This document shows, piece after piece, positions 8,129 through 16,703 of a stretch of DNA of 64,000 nucleotides (the first letter of the stretch is position 1; each line of letters starts with the position of its first letter). The position numbers and the translations under genes are program-made. The notes beneath the pieces were generated by a model, which did no database searches, was not told where the DNA came from, and worked only from the letters and a program-made list of their open reading frames with translations. Origin of the DNA: Cacconaster sp045599325. Lineage in GTDB: Bacteria > Bacteroidota > Bacteroidia > Bacteroidales > UBA932. The DNA is taken from assembly GCA_045599325.1 (NCBI GenBank), contig JAZRVT010000028.1:9541-73540 (forward strand). Direction: 5' to 3'.

Positions 8129-9907
8129 CTAGTAACCAGGGTTCTGCTCAATAGGCTTTCCGGTATTGGAGTTTATGAATTCCTGAGGGAGAGGGAAGAG
8201 GACAGGGGTTACGTCATCGTGCATTCCTCGCACTTCACGGCCTGACACTTCATTATGTGCTCTGACTCTGCTCTTGAAGATGTTGCTTGCAAGACGCTCG
8301 TCCCCGCCGTTCTCCTGGCTGAGACGGATGAGTGTCTCGCGGCGCTGCTCCTCTGTGATCAGCTCGCGGCTGCGCTCGTCGAGGATGAAGTCGATGGAGA
8401 CGGCCGATGCCGGTATCTCGGAGCAGTGGGCGCGTGTCCTGACCTTGTTGATCCATACGGCAGCCTCTGCAGCGTTGTTCAGCTTGAACTGGGCCTCAGC
8501 ATAGAGCAGGTAGGTCTCGGCGAGACGGAGATAGACCATATTGTTGTACTGGCCGTCGTCCGCTGACTTCTCGAAAGTAGGGTGTACATAAGCCCACTTG
8601 CGGGTTGAAGGGAGGTTGTACTGCTTGATGGTCGGGTCGGAGTCGTTGCTCATCGCAGCGTTGGTCTTCAGGTTGATGAAGTCCTTGACCTCATAGACAT
8701 CGCCTGCGTCGTTCTTGAAGAATACGTGCCAGATAAGGGAGTTGTCGTCGTAACGGACGTCCTTGTCCTGCTGGTTGTCATATTCGTAGAGCTTGTAGGC
8801 TCCGAGGGAGATGGCGCAGCGGCCGGCTCCCTTGCCGCCGTTGAGGCTCCAGAAGAGGGCCGGAGTGTTGCCGGGGTAGAGGGCGCAGGTCAGCTTGGAT
8901 ATGGTGGAGTTGTTTGTGTAGTAGTTCACCCACATATTCCTCATAAAACAGTTGAGAGTGCCGTATGCAGCATTCTCCACCTCAGTGTTGAGGAAGGTCA
9001 TTATGACCTCGCGGTTGCCCTCGCTGTAGAGAGGAGAGCGGAACACGTCGATGAATGCGCTTCCCGGGTTGGAGGCGTTGCTGCCGAACCGTTCAGTCAT
9101 AAGCGAGTACTCGCTGCCTTCCACGAGCGGCTTGAGGACGTTGACGGCCTCCTGAGGCTTGCCGACGGCAAGATAGAGTTCGCCGAGGTAGTGGCGTGCC
9201 ATCGCCTGGTTAGGACGGACGTTCTCGCCTTCCTGACGGTATGGCAGGTTCTCGACAGCATAGAGAAGGTCCTTCTCCATGAATTCGCGGATTTCTGCGA
9301 CAGGGGTCCTTTCCCAGTCTACACGGTAGTTGTCGCCGGTGATCTCCTCGGTGCTCAGAGGGACTGCGCCGAACGAGTAGGTGAGGTGGCGGTATGCCCA
9401 GGCGCGGTAGAGCCTTGCCTCTGCGATGACCTGTTTCTTGCGGGCCTCGTCTGCTGCCTCGCTTCCGCCCTGCCAGTCAATGCCTTCTCTCTCTGCCCTG
9501 CCGATGACCATATTTGCTGTGTTGACCACCTTGTAGAGCCATTCGAAGATCGAGAGGAAGCATTCTGCGTCAGTCATTCCTATAATGTTTTTCGGGAAGC
9601 TGAAGAATCGGAAGTCTGTGTGGCGGTTGTTGCCCCAGGCGTTGTCAGTACCGCAGCTCCACATAGTGGATTTTGCGAATGGAAGTGATCCGAACGAGGT
9701 GCTGCCGTAACCGATGTCCATACGGCCGTATTCGTCGCGTACCATACTGAGAAGAGCCGAGTTCATACTCATGAAACCGTCGTAGTTCTCAAGAAGGTTC
9801 TCGGCGTAGATGTCATCCACAGGCTTCTCTACAAGAAACTCGTCTGTGCAGGAACTGACAGTGGCCAGTGAAAGGATGACAGATATCAGAAGTATCGTTT
9901 TTTTCAT
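8129..9907 (-). CDS. SusD/RagB-family outer-membrane lipoprotein
   Basis: The 592-residue protein begins with a lipoprotein signal and a V-S-S-C20 lipobox. It carries the SusD/RagB plan: an N-terminal helical TPR-like region with YRAWAYRHLTYSFGAVPL (about residues 167-184), and a C-terminal part with NMVYLRLAETYLLYAEA and the RSRELITEEQRR block. It ends in a P-I-E-Q-N-P-G-Y tail typical of the family. SusD-like proteins form the lid over a SusC TonB-dependent transporter and capture the ligand. It lies 17 bp after the susC gene. The neighbouring peptidases suggest a peptide rather than a glycan, as in the RagAB system of Porphyromonas. Confidence 0.93.
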   Translation of the reverse strand: MKKTILLISVILSLATVSSCTDEFLVEKPVDDIYAENLLENYDGFMSMNSALLSMVRDEYGRMDIGYGSTSFGSLPFAKSTMWSCGTDNAWGNNRHTDFRFFSFPKNIIGMTDAECFLSIFEWLYKVVNTANMVIGRAEREGIDWQGGSEAADEARKKQVIAEARLYRAWAYRHLTYSFGAVPLSTEEITGDNYRVDWERTPVAEIREFMEKDLLYAVENLPYRQEGENVRPNQAMARHYLGELYLAVGKPQEAVNVLKPLVEGSEYSLMTERFGSNASNPGSAFIDVFRSPLYSEGNREVIMTFLNTEVENAAYGTLNCFMRNMWVNYYTNNSTISKLTCALYPGNTPALFWSLNGGKGAGRCAISLGAYKLYEYDNQQDKDVRYDDNSLIWHVFFKNDAGDVYEVKDFINLKTNAAMSNDSDPTIKQYNLPSTRKWAYVHPTFEKSADDGQYNNMVYLRLAETYLLYAEAQFKLNNAAEAAVWINKVRTRAHCSEIPASAVSIDFILDERSRELITEEQRRETLIRLSQENGGDERLASNIFKSRVRAHNEVSGREVRGMHDDVTPVLFPLPQEFINSNTGKPIEQNPGY

Positions 9908-9924
9908 TGTGTAATCCTCCTCAA

Positions 9925-12846
9925 TTAGATGTCAAGTCTGATTCCGAAGAGCATTTCGAAAGTCTGAGGGACTGCTCTCTGGGATGATGTGAATTCAGGA
10001 TCGAGACCGGTCCAGGAAGTGAGAGTGAATGCATTCTTGGCATTTGCGTAGATTTCGACCTTGTTGAGGCCGACAGCCTTGGTCCACTTGGACGGAAGCC
10101 TGTATGCGAAGTTGATGTCCTTGATCCTCAGATAGTCGGTGCTGCGGTAGAATGCGACTCGCTTGGTGTTCTCGGAGCCGTCGCCGGTGTTCTTAGGATA
10201 GACGTTGTTAGGGTTCTCCTCAGTCCAGAAGTCCTTGACGATCTGGTTCTGGCGGTAGGAGACAGTGTGGGTGCCGAGCAGGGTGTTGCTGTAGGTGGCG
10301 CCCACCTGGCCGTTGATGAAGAACGACAGGGTGAAGTTCTTCCAGGAGAATGAGTTGTTGAGGCCGAACACTAACAGAGGGGTCTTTCTGCCGATGATCT
10401 GCTTGTCCTCTGTGTCGATGATGCGGTCATTGTTGATGTCCTTGTATTTGACATAGCCCGGCTGGGAGAGAGGGGAGAGATATGAGATTGTCTCACCGAT
10501 CTGGTGGATACCGTCGAACACATAGTCGTAGTTGACGCTGATAGGATATCCGATGAACCACTCTGAAGCCACGTCGTCGATAGGGTTGCCTGCTTCGTCA
10601 TAGAGGCCCACGTCCACGATTTCTGTCTCGTAGTGGGTGATGTTGAAGTCAGTGTTCCAGGAGAAGTTCTTCCTTGAGATGTTGACGGACGATATCTGGA
10701 ACTCGATGCCCCATCCTTTTGTCTTTCCTATGTTCTCGAGCAGGGAGTTGGTACCGTTGATTGAAGGGATGGTCCTGCTGAGGAGGAGGTCTGTGGTCTT
10801 TGTGGTGTATGCGTCCAGAGTACCCTTGATCCTGTCCTTGAGGATTCCGAAGTCCATACCGGCGTTGAATGATGTCGTGGTCTCCCATCCGAGGTAAGGG
10901 GATGCGAGCTTGTTAGGGTAGAATCCGTAGATAGGGTTGTAGTCGGTGTCGAGGTAGTTCTTGCCGTTGAGGACAGGAAGGGTGGAGTATGCGCTGATGG
11001 CCTCGTTTCCGTTCTTTCCCCAGGAAAGCCTGAGCTTGAAGGTGTTGAATGTGGAAGCGAACTTAGTATTCTCCATCCACGGCTCGTTGACGAGGTTCCA
11101 GCCGACTGCCACTGAAGGGAAGATACCGTACTTGCGTCCTTCGCCGAATGCTGAGAAGCCGTCGCGGCGGGCGGTCGCGGTGAAGAGGTAGCGGGAGTCG
11201 TAGGTGTAGTTGGCGCGGAGCATCTGGGAGAGGTGGCTGGATTCAGTGTTTCCTGCCGATGCAGAGAGAGTCGCCGCCTTGCTCGGCTGCCAGTAAGTCA
11301 TCACATCGTTAGGAAATCCGGATGCGCTGATGGAGTTGGAGATGGACCTGTCATACTGCGCGGAGTAGAGACCTGTCAGGAAGATGCTGTGCTTGCCGAA
11401 GGTACGGTTGTAGGAGACGATGTTCTCGATGATCCAGTTGATTCCGTATGAGTTGGAGATTGAAAGCGAACCGTTGTTCTTCTCGCCTGTGGTGGTGTCG
11501 CGGCCCTGGTAGGTCTGAGTAAGGCCAGTGGTGTAGGTGTAACCTGTGTTCAGCTTGTAGGTCAGGCCTTTGACAGGGAAGGTCACGTCAATGTAGTTGT
11601 TTGTGGTGATCTTGTTGTTGATCTTGCTGCTCTTGTTGTTCAGCGCGCTGAGAGGGTTGCTTCCGTAGCTGTTGTCCTCCCAGGTGAGAAGGCGTATTGA
11701 GCCGTCTTCATTGTATGGGACTCCGAGCGGGTTCATCTGGAAGGCTGAACTGAAGGTGACGCTGGATCCGCTTCGGTCGAACCTGCCGTAGCTTGTCCTG
11801 GTTCCGAACTTGACCCATTTTCCGAGGTCCTGCTCGAGGTTGATGTTGATGGTTGTCTTTCCGAAGTTGTCACCGATGGCGATACCTCTGTTGTCCGTGA
11901 AGTTGGCGGAGACATAGTATCTTGTGCTCTTGCCTGCTCCTCTGAATGAAAGGTTGTGCGACATCTTGTGGCCGTTGCGCATTGCAAGCGCGAGCCAGTC
12001 GGTGCTCTTGCCTGCGGCGTGCATCTGCTCCTCAGTGGCCGAGGTGGTCCATCCTGAGGATGTCTTCATCTGATAGAAGGTCTCGCCGTCCATCAGTTCC
12101 GGGATGTTGATGCCTTTGGTGAAGGAATAGTAGCCGTTGTAGGTCACAACAGTCTTGTCACCCGCCTTGCCTCGTTTTGTCTGGATGAGGATGACGCCGT
12201 TTGCACCTCGTGAGCCGTAGATTGCGGCTGAGGAGGCATCCTTCAGGATCTCTATGGATTCGATGTCGTTGGAGTTGATTTCAGCCCAGTTTCCGTCGTA
12301 AGGGATTCCGTCGAGGATTACGAGCGGCTTGTTGGAGGCTGAGATTGAGTTGTTGCCGCGGATTCTTGTGGTGGTGCTTGACCCTTCGGCATCAGAACCT
12401 GTCACTGAGATGTTCAGACCTGCAACCGAACCCTGGAGAGTGGAGATGATGTTCGGAGCTGGCCTCTCCTCAAGCTGCTTTGTGTTGAATGAGGCCACAG
12501 CGCCGGTGACGTCGCTTTTCTTCTGGGAACCGTAACCGACCACGACAACTTCGTCGAGCAGGTTCCTGTCCTCTTCAAGAATGATTTCAAGCGGTCTGAG
12601 GTCGTTGATCTTAACCTCCTGGTCTACATATCCCATAAAGGAGAAGAGAAGTACATCCCCGACTTTGGCAGGGATGGAAAAAGTACCGTCAATTTGTGTG
12701 TCAGTACCTGTCTGGGTACCCTTTATGAGCACGCTCACGCCCATAAACGGTTCTCCGTTGGCCCCGTCAGTGACCTTGCCCCTGACCTGGCCGAAGGCTG
12801 AAAATGCCAGACTTGACAACACCAGTAATAGAATGGCTTTTTTCAT
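9925..12846 (-). CDS. SusC/RagA-family TonB-linked outer-membrane transporter
   Basis: This 973-residue protein has a signal peptide ending near FSAFGQ. It is followed by a carboxypeptidase-regulatory-like domain (VRGKVTDGANGEPFMGVSV), a TonB box region (DEVVVVGYGSQKKSDVTGA, near residues 97-115) and a plug domain with SAAIYGSRGANGVILI. The rest is a long beta-barrel ending in a family-typical C-terminal strand (MLFGIRLDI). It imports oligomers across the outer membrane using TonB energy, together with the SusD partner 17 bp downstream. Its start overlaps the stop of the upstream DcuC gene by ATGA, so translation of the two is coupled. It is slightly shorter than many SusC proteins, but nothing is obviously missing. 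Confidence 0.95.
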   Translation of the reverse strand: MKKAILLLVLSSLAFSAFGQVRGKVTDGANGEPFMGVSVLIKGTQTGTDTQIDGTFSIPAKVGDVLLFSFMGYVDQEVKINDLRPLEIILEEDRNLLDEVVVVGYGSQKKSDVTGAVASFNTKQLEERPAPNIISTLQGSVAGLNISVTGSDAEGSSTTTRIRGNNSISASNKPLVILDGIPYDGNWAEINSNDIESIEILKDASSAAIYGSRGANGVILIQTKRGKAGDKTVVTYNGYYSFTKGINIPELMDGETFYQMKTSSGWTTSATEEQMHAAGKSTDWLALAMRNGHKMSHNLSFRGAGKSTRYYVSANFTDNRGIAIGDNFGKTTININLEQDLGKWVKFGTRTSYGRFDRSGSSVTFSSAFQMNPLGVPYNEDGSIRLLTWEDNSYGSNPLSALNNKSSKINNKITTNNYIDVTFPVKGLTYKLNTGYTYTTGLTQTYQGRDTTTGEKNNGSLSISNSYGINWIIENIVSYNRTFGKHSIFLTGLYSAQYDRSISNSISASGFPNDVMTYWQPSKAATLSASAGNTESSHLSQMLRANYTYDSRYLFTATARRDGFSAFGEGRKYGIFPSVAVGWNLVNEPWMENTKFASTFNTFKLRLSWGKNGNEAISAYSTLPVLNGKNYLDTDYNPIYGFYPNKLASPYLGWETTTSFNAGMDFGILKDRIKGTLDAYTTKTTDLLLSRTIPSINGTNSLLENIGKTKGWGIEFQISSVNISRKNFSWNTDFNITHYETEIVDVGLYDEAGNPIDDVASEWFIGYPISVNYDYVFDGIHQIGETISYLSPLSQPGYVKYKDINNDRIIDTEDKQIIGRKTPLLVFGLNNSFSWKNFTLSFFINGQVGATYSNTLLGTHTVSYRQNQIVKDFWTEENPNNVYPKNTGDGSENTKRVAFYRSTDYLRIKDINFAYRLPSKWTKAVGLNKVEIYANAKNAFTLTSWTGLDPEFTSSQRAVPQTFEMLFGIRLDI

Positions 12847-14216
12847 AGAAGATTTATTAAGAATATTGATATTAGTGATATTGTCACGATTGAAACCGGA
12901 AGCAGATTCCTTCTGGCCAGCCGGAACGCATCGGTCTCTCCGAATTCTGACAGGACGATGACTACCACGGAAATCGGGGTGATAGCCCTTCCGATGCCGG
13001 ATATGAGCTGTACGGGAAGCATAAGTGAGGCCGGGTCAATGTCGAACATCACTGCGATGTCCGGGATCGTCTGTGCGTAGGCGGCTGCAGGAGCGTTGCC
13101 GCTGCCGGTCAGCACGGTTGATACGAATGTGGCGAGCGACATCAGGATCAGTATGCCTCCCTGGCCGAGATTTGCAGAGAGTGCCCTCTGCACGACCATA
13201 TCGATCACGCCCGCATCTATGAGCCCCTGCGCGAAGATCGAGGCTGCGAAAATCATTATTACGGTTGAGGAGAATGTGTCTCCCATCCCTCTCCAGAAAC
13301 CCGACATCGCGGAGACGGCCTTCCTGAAGGACTTTGTCCTTGCAGTATCTATGGCACCTGTGATGAAGAAGGAGAGCAGGATGGCGCTGTTGAGGCTGAG
13401 GAACACACTGTTTCCCGAATAGCGCCAGCTGCTGGAAAAGATAAATGAAAAGAGGAGCGGCAGGACAGGGAGGACAGCATACCAGACAGGTACATCACTT
13501 TTCCAGTTGATATCTGCCGGCTGGACAGTCGAAGTTCTGTTCACCCGGTATCTCCTGTCCCAGAAAGAGTAGAACAGGAAGAACACTGCAGTGATGATGA
13601 TAATCATCGGTACGACAAAACGCAGCTGCAGGCCGAAATAGCTGGCAGGCTGCATACCGAGCACATCTGCGAATACAACGGAAGTATGGGAGTTTATGCC
13701 GTAGTCGAGAAGCGTGCAGGCCGTGATGGCCGAGAGGGCGTTTATCCTGTCCATCCCGATGTTCACCAGCACCGGATATACGGTAGCGACTAGAAGCAGG
13801 GCGACGCCGGATGCGGAAGGGATTGCAAGATTCAGCAGAAGGCCTACAGGTATGAGGAGGATGACCGCCGCGTTCGGATATCTGGTGAAAATTGCAAGAG
13901 GCCTCATCATAATATAGGTGAAGGCATTGCTTGCGTGGATCCTTTTCATATACTCCACATACCCGCAGAGCAGCATTACCATAAGACCGATGCCCGCCAG
14001 CGTTGAAGAGAAGATTCCTGCGACTTTCTCCAGCAGGTAGAAAAGGATGAAATTGTCGAGCGAACCCCTTGCCCCGTTGATGTCGAGAAGGATAGCGAGG
14101 AGGGAGAGCACCATACCCATAAAGAGCAGTATCACGGCCGCATTGTGCTTCCTCAGCAGAAGAAACACGGTCAGAGCGATTACATTCAGCGCCAGTATGA
14201 ACCCTAATATTGTCAT
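12843..14216 (-). CDS. DcuC-family carrier, first gene of the operon
   Basis: This 457-residue inner-membrane protein has about 12 hydrophobic segments and the DcuC-like blocks IGLMVMLLCGYVEYMKRI and IPSASGVALLLVATVYPVLVNIG. It is the same length as the carrier encoded at 6744-8117 but clearly divergent in sequence, so this is an old paralogous pair rather than a recent duplication. It opens the operon and overlaps susC by ATGA. A perfect TAAATTTG -7 box lies only 9 bp upstream of its ATG, which would make the mRNA almost leaderless. Dicarboxylate or aspartate exchange is inferred from family and context. Confidence 0.8.
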   Translation of the reverse strand: MTILGFILALNVIALTVFLLLRKHNAAVILLFMGMVLSLLAILLDINGARGSLDNFILFYLLEKVAGIFSSTLAGIGLMVMLLCGYVEYMKRIHASNAFTYIMMRPLAIFTRYPNAAVILLIPVGLLLNLAIPSASGVALLLVATVYPVLVNIGMDRINALSAITACTLLDYGINSHTSVVFADVLGMQPASYFGLQLRFVVPMIIIITAVFFLFYSFWDRRYRVNRTSTVQPADINWKSDVPVWYAVLPVLPLLFSFIFSSSWRYSGNSVFLSLNSAILLSFFITGAIDTARTKSFRKAVSAMSGFWRGMGDTFSSTVIMIFAASIFAQGLIDAGVIDMVVQRALSANLGQGGILILMSLATFVSTVLTGSGNAPAAAYAQTIPDIAVMFDIDPASLMLPVQLISGIGRAITPISVVVIVLSEFGETDAFRLARRNLLPVSIVTISLISIFLINLL

Positions 14217-14224
14217 TTCTCTTA

Positions 14225-14232
14225 CAAATTTA
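14225..14232 (-). promoter_or_regulatory. Bacteroidetes -7 box for the peptide-utilisation operon
   Basis: Read on the minus strand the sequence is TAAATTTG, a full match to TAnnTTTG. It sits 8 bp before the ATG of the first operon gene, in the short gap between divergent genes. No convincing -33 element is seen. Transcription would start only a few bases before the start codon. Confidence 0.45.
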
Positions 14233-14241
14233 CCTTAACAA

Positions 14242-15624
14242 ATGACTAAAAATATTAATAAATCCATTAATTTTACATTAATATTTGATGCTATGCTGAT
14301 TTTAAAGGTATTTTTTGTCGCTTTCACTCTTTTGTCTGCATCCGTGCCGTACCGGTTGGATGTCCAGGACAGAGACCTCTCCGACATCCGGATCCGGGCC
14401 GTTGTAAACGATGATTTTGACGGGCACTTCCACTCTGAACTGCTGAATGTCTCGAGCGGAAGGTTCCTTCACGCATCATTCCTGATGGACTACGAAGGAG
14501 GCTCGTCACTGATGGTCCGGCTTGTGAGTTCAGACGGAATTGAGACCGGGACAGTTATTCTCCCCGAACCTGTCAGTCCCGGAGACACACTTGATTTCAA
14601 GGTGTCATTCAACGGGCAGGAAAGCCTGAGCACGGTCTGCTGCAACGGGTCCTGCTGCGTCTTTTCCGCGTCGCCGGTCCCTTTCCGCAACTCGGCAATT
14701 GCCGCTCTCCGCGGCTCTGACTGGGGCCGCCTTCTTTCATTCGAAATTCCGATGCGACCCACGAAGCGCGGCTTCTTACTCGAGCAGATTCTGATATTAG
14801 CAGTCATTCTGGCCGATTTGTGCCTGTTCTTTTTCCTGGGACGCAGAAGCCGGCGCAGAAAGAGCGTCCCTGAGGATGTCAGGATCCCTCAGGGGCTGAT
14901 ACCGGATCCCGGACCACAGAGGCAGTCTATATTCCTTTTCGGAGATTTTAAAGTGATATCGGCCTCAGGAGAGGACATCTCATCCCGTTTCTCCCCTGTG
15001 ATCCGGGACCTGCTCCTTCTGCTTGTCTGCAATACACCAAGGGGCGGGATAACTTCTGAAAGACTCGAGAGCGTCCTGTGGTATGACAAGCAGGGGAAGA
15101 GCGCCGCAAACAACAGAGGCGTCTCTACCACAAAACTGCGTTCTCTCCTCAAGGATGTCGGAAACTGCAGGATTGTCAGCAGGAACGGATGCTGGGTGAT
15201 TGAGCCGGCTGACACTTACATCGATTACCTGGCCTTTGCGGACCTGCTTAAAGATGGGGTTCTGGGCAGGGAGCAGATCGAGTCTATGCTTTCGATAGTG
15301 AATGGCGGAATGTTCCTGGCCGACTCGTCTTCACTGTGGTCTGACCCGCTCAAGGCGGAAGTCTCCGACCTCGTGATATCTGTGCTGACCAGATATGCCG
15401 GAGGACTCGACATTGAAAAGAATGCCGATACCATATTAAGGATCTGCAGCGCGGTCAGCCGTTTCGATTCTCTTGACGAGACTTCGCTCGAGCTCAAGTG
15501 CAGGGCATACCGCGCCAAGGGCAGCCTGATGCTGGCCCACCAGATATTCAACAACTACGCCCGTGAGTACCAGGAACTCTACGGACAGCCCTACGGGAGA
15601 AGCTATACTGATATCGTGAGTTGA
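14242..15624 (+). CDS. Membrane-anchored one-component regulator with C-terminal winged helix and BTAD-like domain
   Basis: The 460-residue protein starts with a signal-anchor-like hydrophobic stretch (about residues 18-34) and has an extracytoplasmic region to about residue 175. A transmembrane helix follows (178-199), then a basic RRSRRRK stop-transfer. The cytoplasmic part begins with FLFGDFKV and contains RDLLLLLVCN, SERLESVLW and a charged N-N-R-G-V-S-T-T-K-L-R-S-L-L stretch. This is the layout of an OmpR/SARP-type winged helix (about 230-325) followed by a helical BTAD-like domain (325-460). It diverges from the SusCD/peptidase operon with 25 bp between starts, so it is the likely local regulator. 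An in-frame ATG at 14293 gives a cleaner N-terminus and may be the real start; a 7-of-8 -7 box at 14280-14287 would fit a leaderless mRNA from it. The domain call rests on pattern, not a search. Confidence 0.65.
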   Translation: MTKNINKSINFTLIFDAMLILKVFFVAFTLLSASVPYRLDVQDRDLSDIRIRAVVNDDFDGHFHSELLNVSSGRFLHASFLMDYEGGSSLMVRLVSSDGIETGTVILPEPVSPGDTLDFKVSFNGQESLSTVCCNGSCCVFSASPVPFRNSAIAALRGSDWGRLLSFEIPMRPTKRGFLLEQILILAVILADLCLFFFLGRRSRRRKSVPEDVRIPQGLIPDPGPQRQSIFLFGDFKVISASGEDISSRFSPVIRDLLLLLVCNTPRGGITSERLESVLWYDKQGKSAANNRGVSTTKLRSLLKDVGNCRIVSRNGCWVIEPADTYIDYLAFADLLKDGVLGREQIESMLSIVNGGMFLADSSSLWSDPLKAEVSDLVISVLTRYAGGLDIEKNADTILRICSAVSRFDSLDETSLELKCRAYRAKGSLMLAHQIFNNYAREYQELYGQPYGRSYTDIVS

Positions 15625-15633
15625 GCCGGCTGT

Positions 15634-16593
15634 CTATTCCCACTCGATTGTTGCAGGCGGTTTCGGTGAGCAGTCGTAGACTACGCGGTTGACGCCGTCG
15701 ACCTTTGCGATGATCTCCTCTGCAACCTTGATGAGGAACTCCATAGGGAGGCAGACGACCTCAGCGGTCACTGCGTCGACGGAGTTGACTGCGCGGAGGG
15801 CGACCACGTTGTCATATGTGCGGCGGCCGTCCCTGATGCCTGTGCTGCGGACAGGGAGGAGGACCACTGCTGCCTGCCAGATCTGTTCGTAGAGGCCTTC
15901 TCGGCGGAGCGCGTCGATGAAGACGGCGTCAGCCTCCTGAAGGATGTGGATGCGCTCAGGAGTGAGCTCCTCGAGGCAGCGTACTCCGAGACCCGGACCC
16001 GGGAAAGGGTGGCGGCCGAGGAAGTGCTTGTCAAGACCGAGCACCTCGCCGACTTCGCGTACTTCGAACTTATAGAGATACTTCAGAGGCTCGACGAGAC
16101 CGAAATTGAGGTCGTCAGGAAGACCGCCCACGTTGTGGTGGGTCTTGATGGTGCCCTTGTCGGACTTGGACTCGGCGATGTCAGGCCATATAGTGCCCTG
16201 GGCGAGCCATTTCGCATCCTGGACCTTGCGGGCCTCGTCAGCGAACACGTCGATGAAGGTCTTGCCGATGGCCTTGCGCTTCAGCTCCGGATCTGTGATG
16301 CCCTTGCAGGCGGCGAAGAAACGGTCAGCTGCGCGGACTCCGACTACGTTGAGACCCATACCCTCATAGTGGCTGAGGACATCCTCGAACTCATTCTTGC
16401 GGAGCAGACCGTGGTCGACGAAGATGCAGACCAGGTTGTGGCCGATGGCTTTGTCAATAAGAAGTGCGGTGACTGTTGAGTCAACACCGCCTGAGAGGCC
16501 GAGCACTACAGTGTCGTTTCCGACCTGTGCCCTGATTTCCTTGACAGCGTCTTCGACGAACTGCTGAGGATTGAGTTTTTCACCATTGTACAT
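15634..16593 (-). CDS. guaA: GMP synthase, ATP-pyrophosphatase/dimerisation part only
   Basis: The protein (319 residues from the ATG at 16593) matches the C-terminal part of GMP synthase, which adenylates XMP and aminates it. Visible are the PP-loop LGLSGGVDSTVTALL, VDHGLLRKNE, GRHPFPGPGLGVR and a C-terminal PPATIEWE tail typical of a true GMP synthase end. The N-terminal class I glutaminase domain (about 190 residues with a Cys-His-Glu triad) is absent, and no such domain is encoded elsewhere in the window. This is the arrangement of two-subunit (GuaAa/GuaAb) enzymes. A longer in-frame start at 16653 would lie across the intergenic promoter region and is unlikely. The gene converges with the regulator gene, 9 bp apart. 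Confidence 0.9.
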   Translation of the reverse strand: MYNGEKLNPQQFVEDAVKEIRAQVGNDTVVLGLSGGVDSTVTALLIDKAIGHNLVCIFVDHGLLRKNEFEDVLSHYEGMGLNVVGVRAADRFFAACKGITDPELKRKAIGKTFIDVFADEARKVQDAKWLAQGTIWPDIAESKSDKGTIKTHHNVGGLPDDLNFGLVEPLKYLYKFEVREVGEVLGLDKHFLGRHPFPGPGLGVRCLEELTPERIHILQEADAVFIDALRREGLYEQIWQAAVVLLPVRSTGIRDGRRTYDNVVALRAVNSVDAVTAEVVCLPMEFLIKVAEEIIAKVDGVNRVVYDCSPKPPATIEWE

Positions 16594-16671
16594 ATCTCTG
16601 TGTTGTTTTTTTGATGGCGCGAAGGTAGCAAAAAAGTGGATATATTTTACCATTAATACGATAATTATTTC

Positions 16672-16679
16672 TACTTTTG
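16672..16679 (+). promoter_or_regulatory. -7 box for typA
   Basis: TACTTTTG matches TAnnTTTG fully and lies 24 bp before the typA ATG at 16704. It overlaps an in-frame TTG at 16677, which therefore cannot be the start codon. Confidence 0.55.
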
Positions 16680-16703
16680 CCGTTTCGAAACAGAAGCCAA
16701 TAT

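Noticed and set aside
15946..16479. Long plus-strand open frame antisense to guaA (177 codons), and similar long antisense frames over typA, gyrB, the SusD gene and xerD
   Set aside because: They mirror conserved genes with strongly G/C-ending codons, which leaves the opposite strand free of stops. Their translations are rich in Arg, Val, Leu and His, with no fold motif.
16677..16703. N-terminal extension of TypA from a TTG at 16677
   Set aside because: The TTG lies within the -7 box, and MQEIRNVAII at 16704 is the canonical start.
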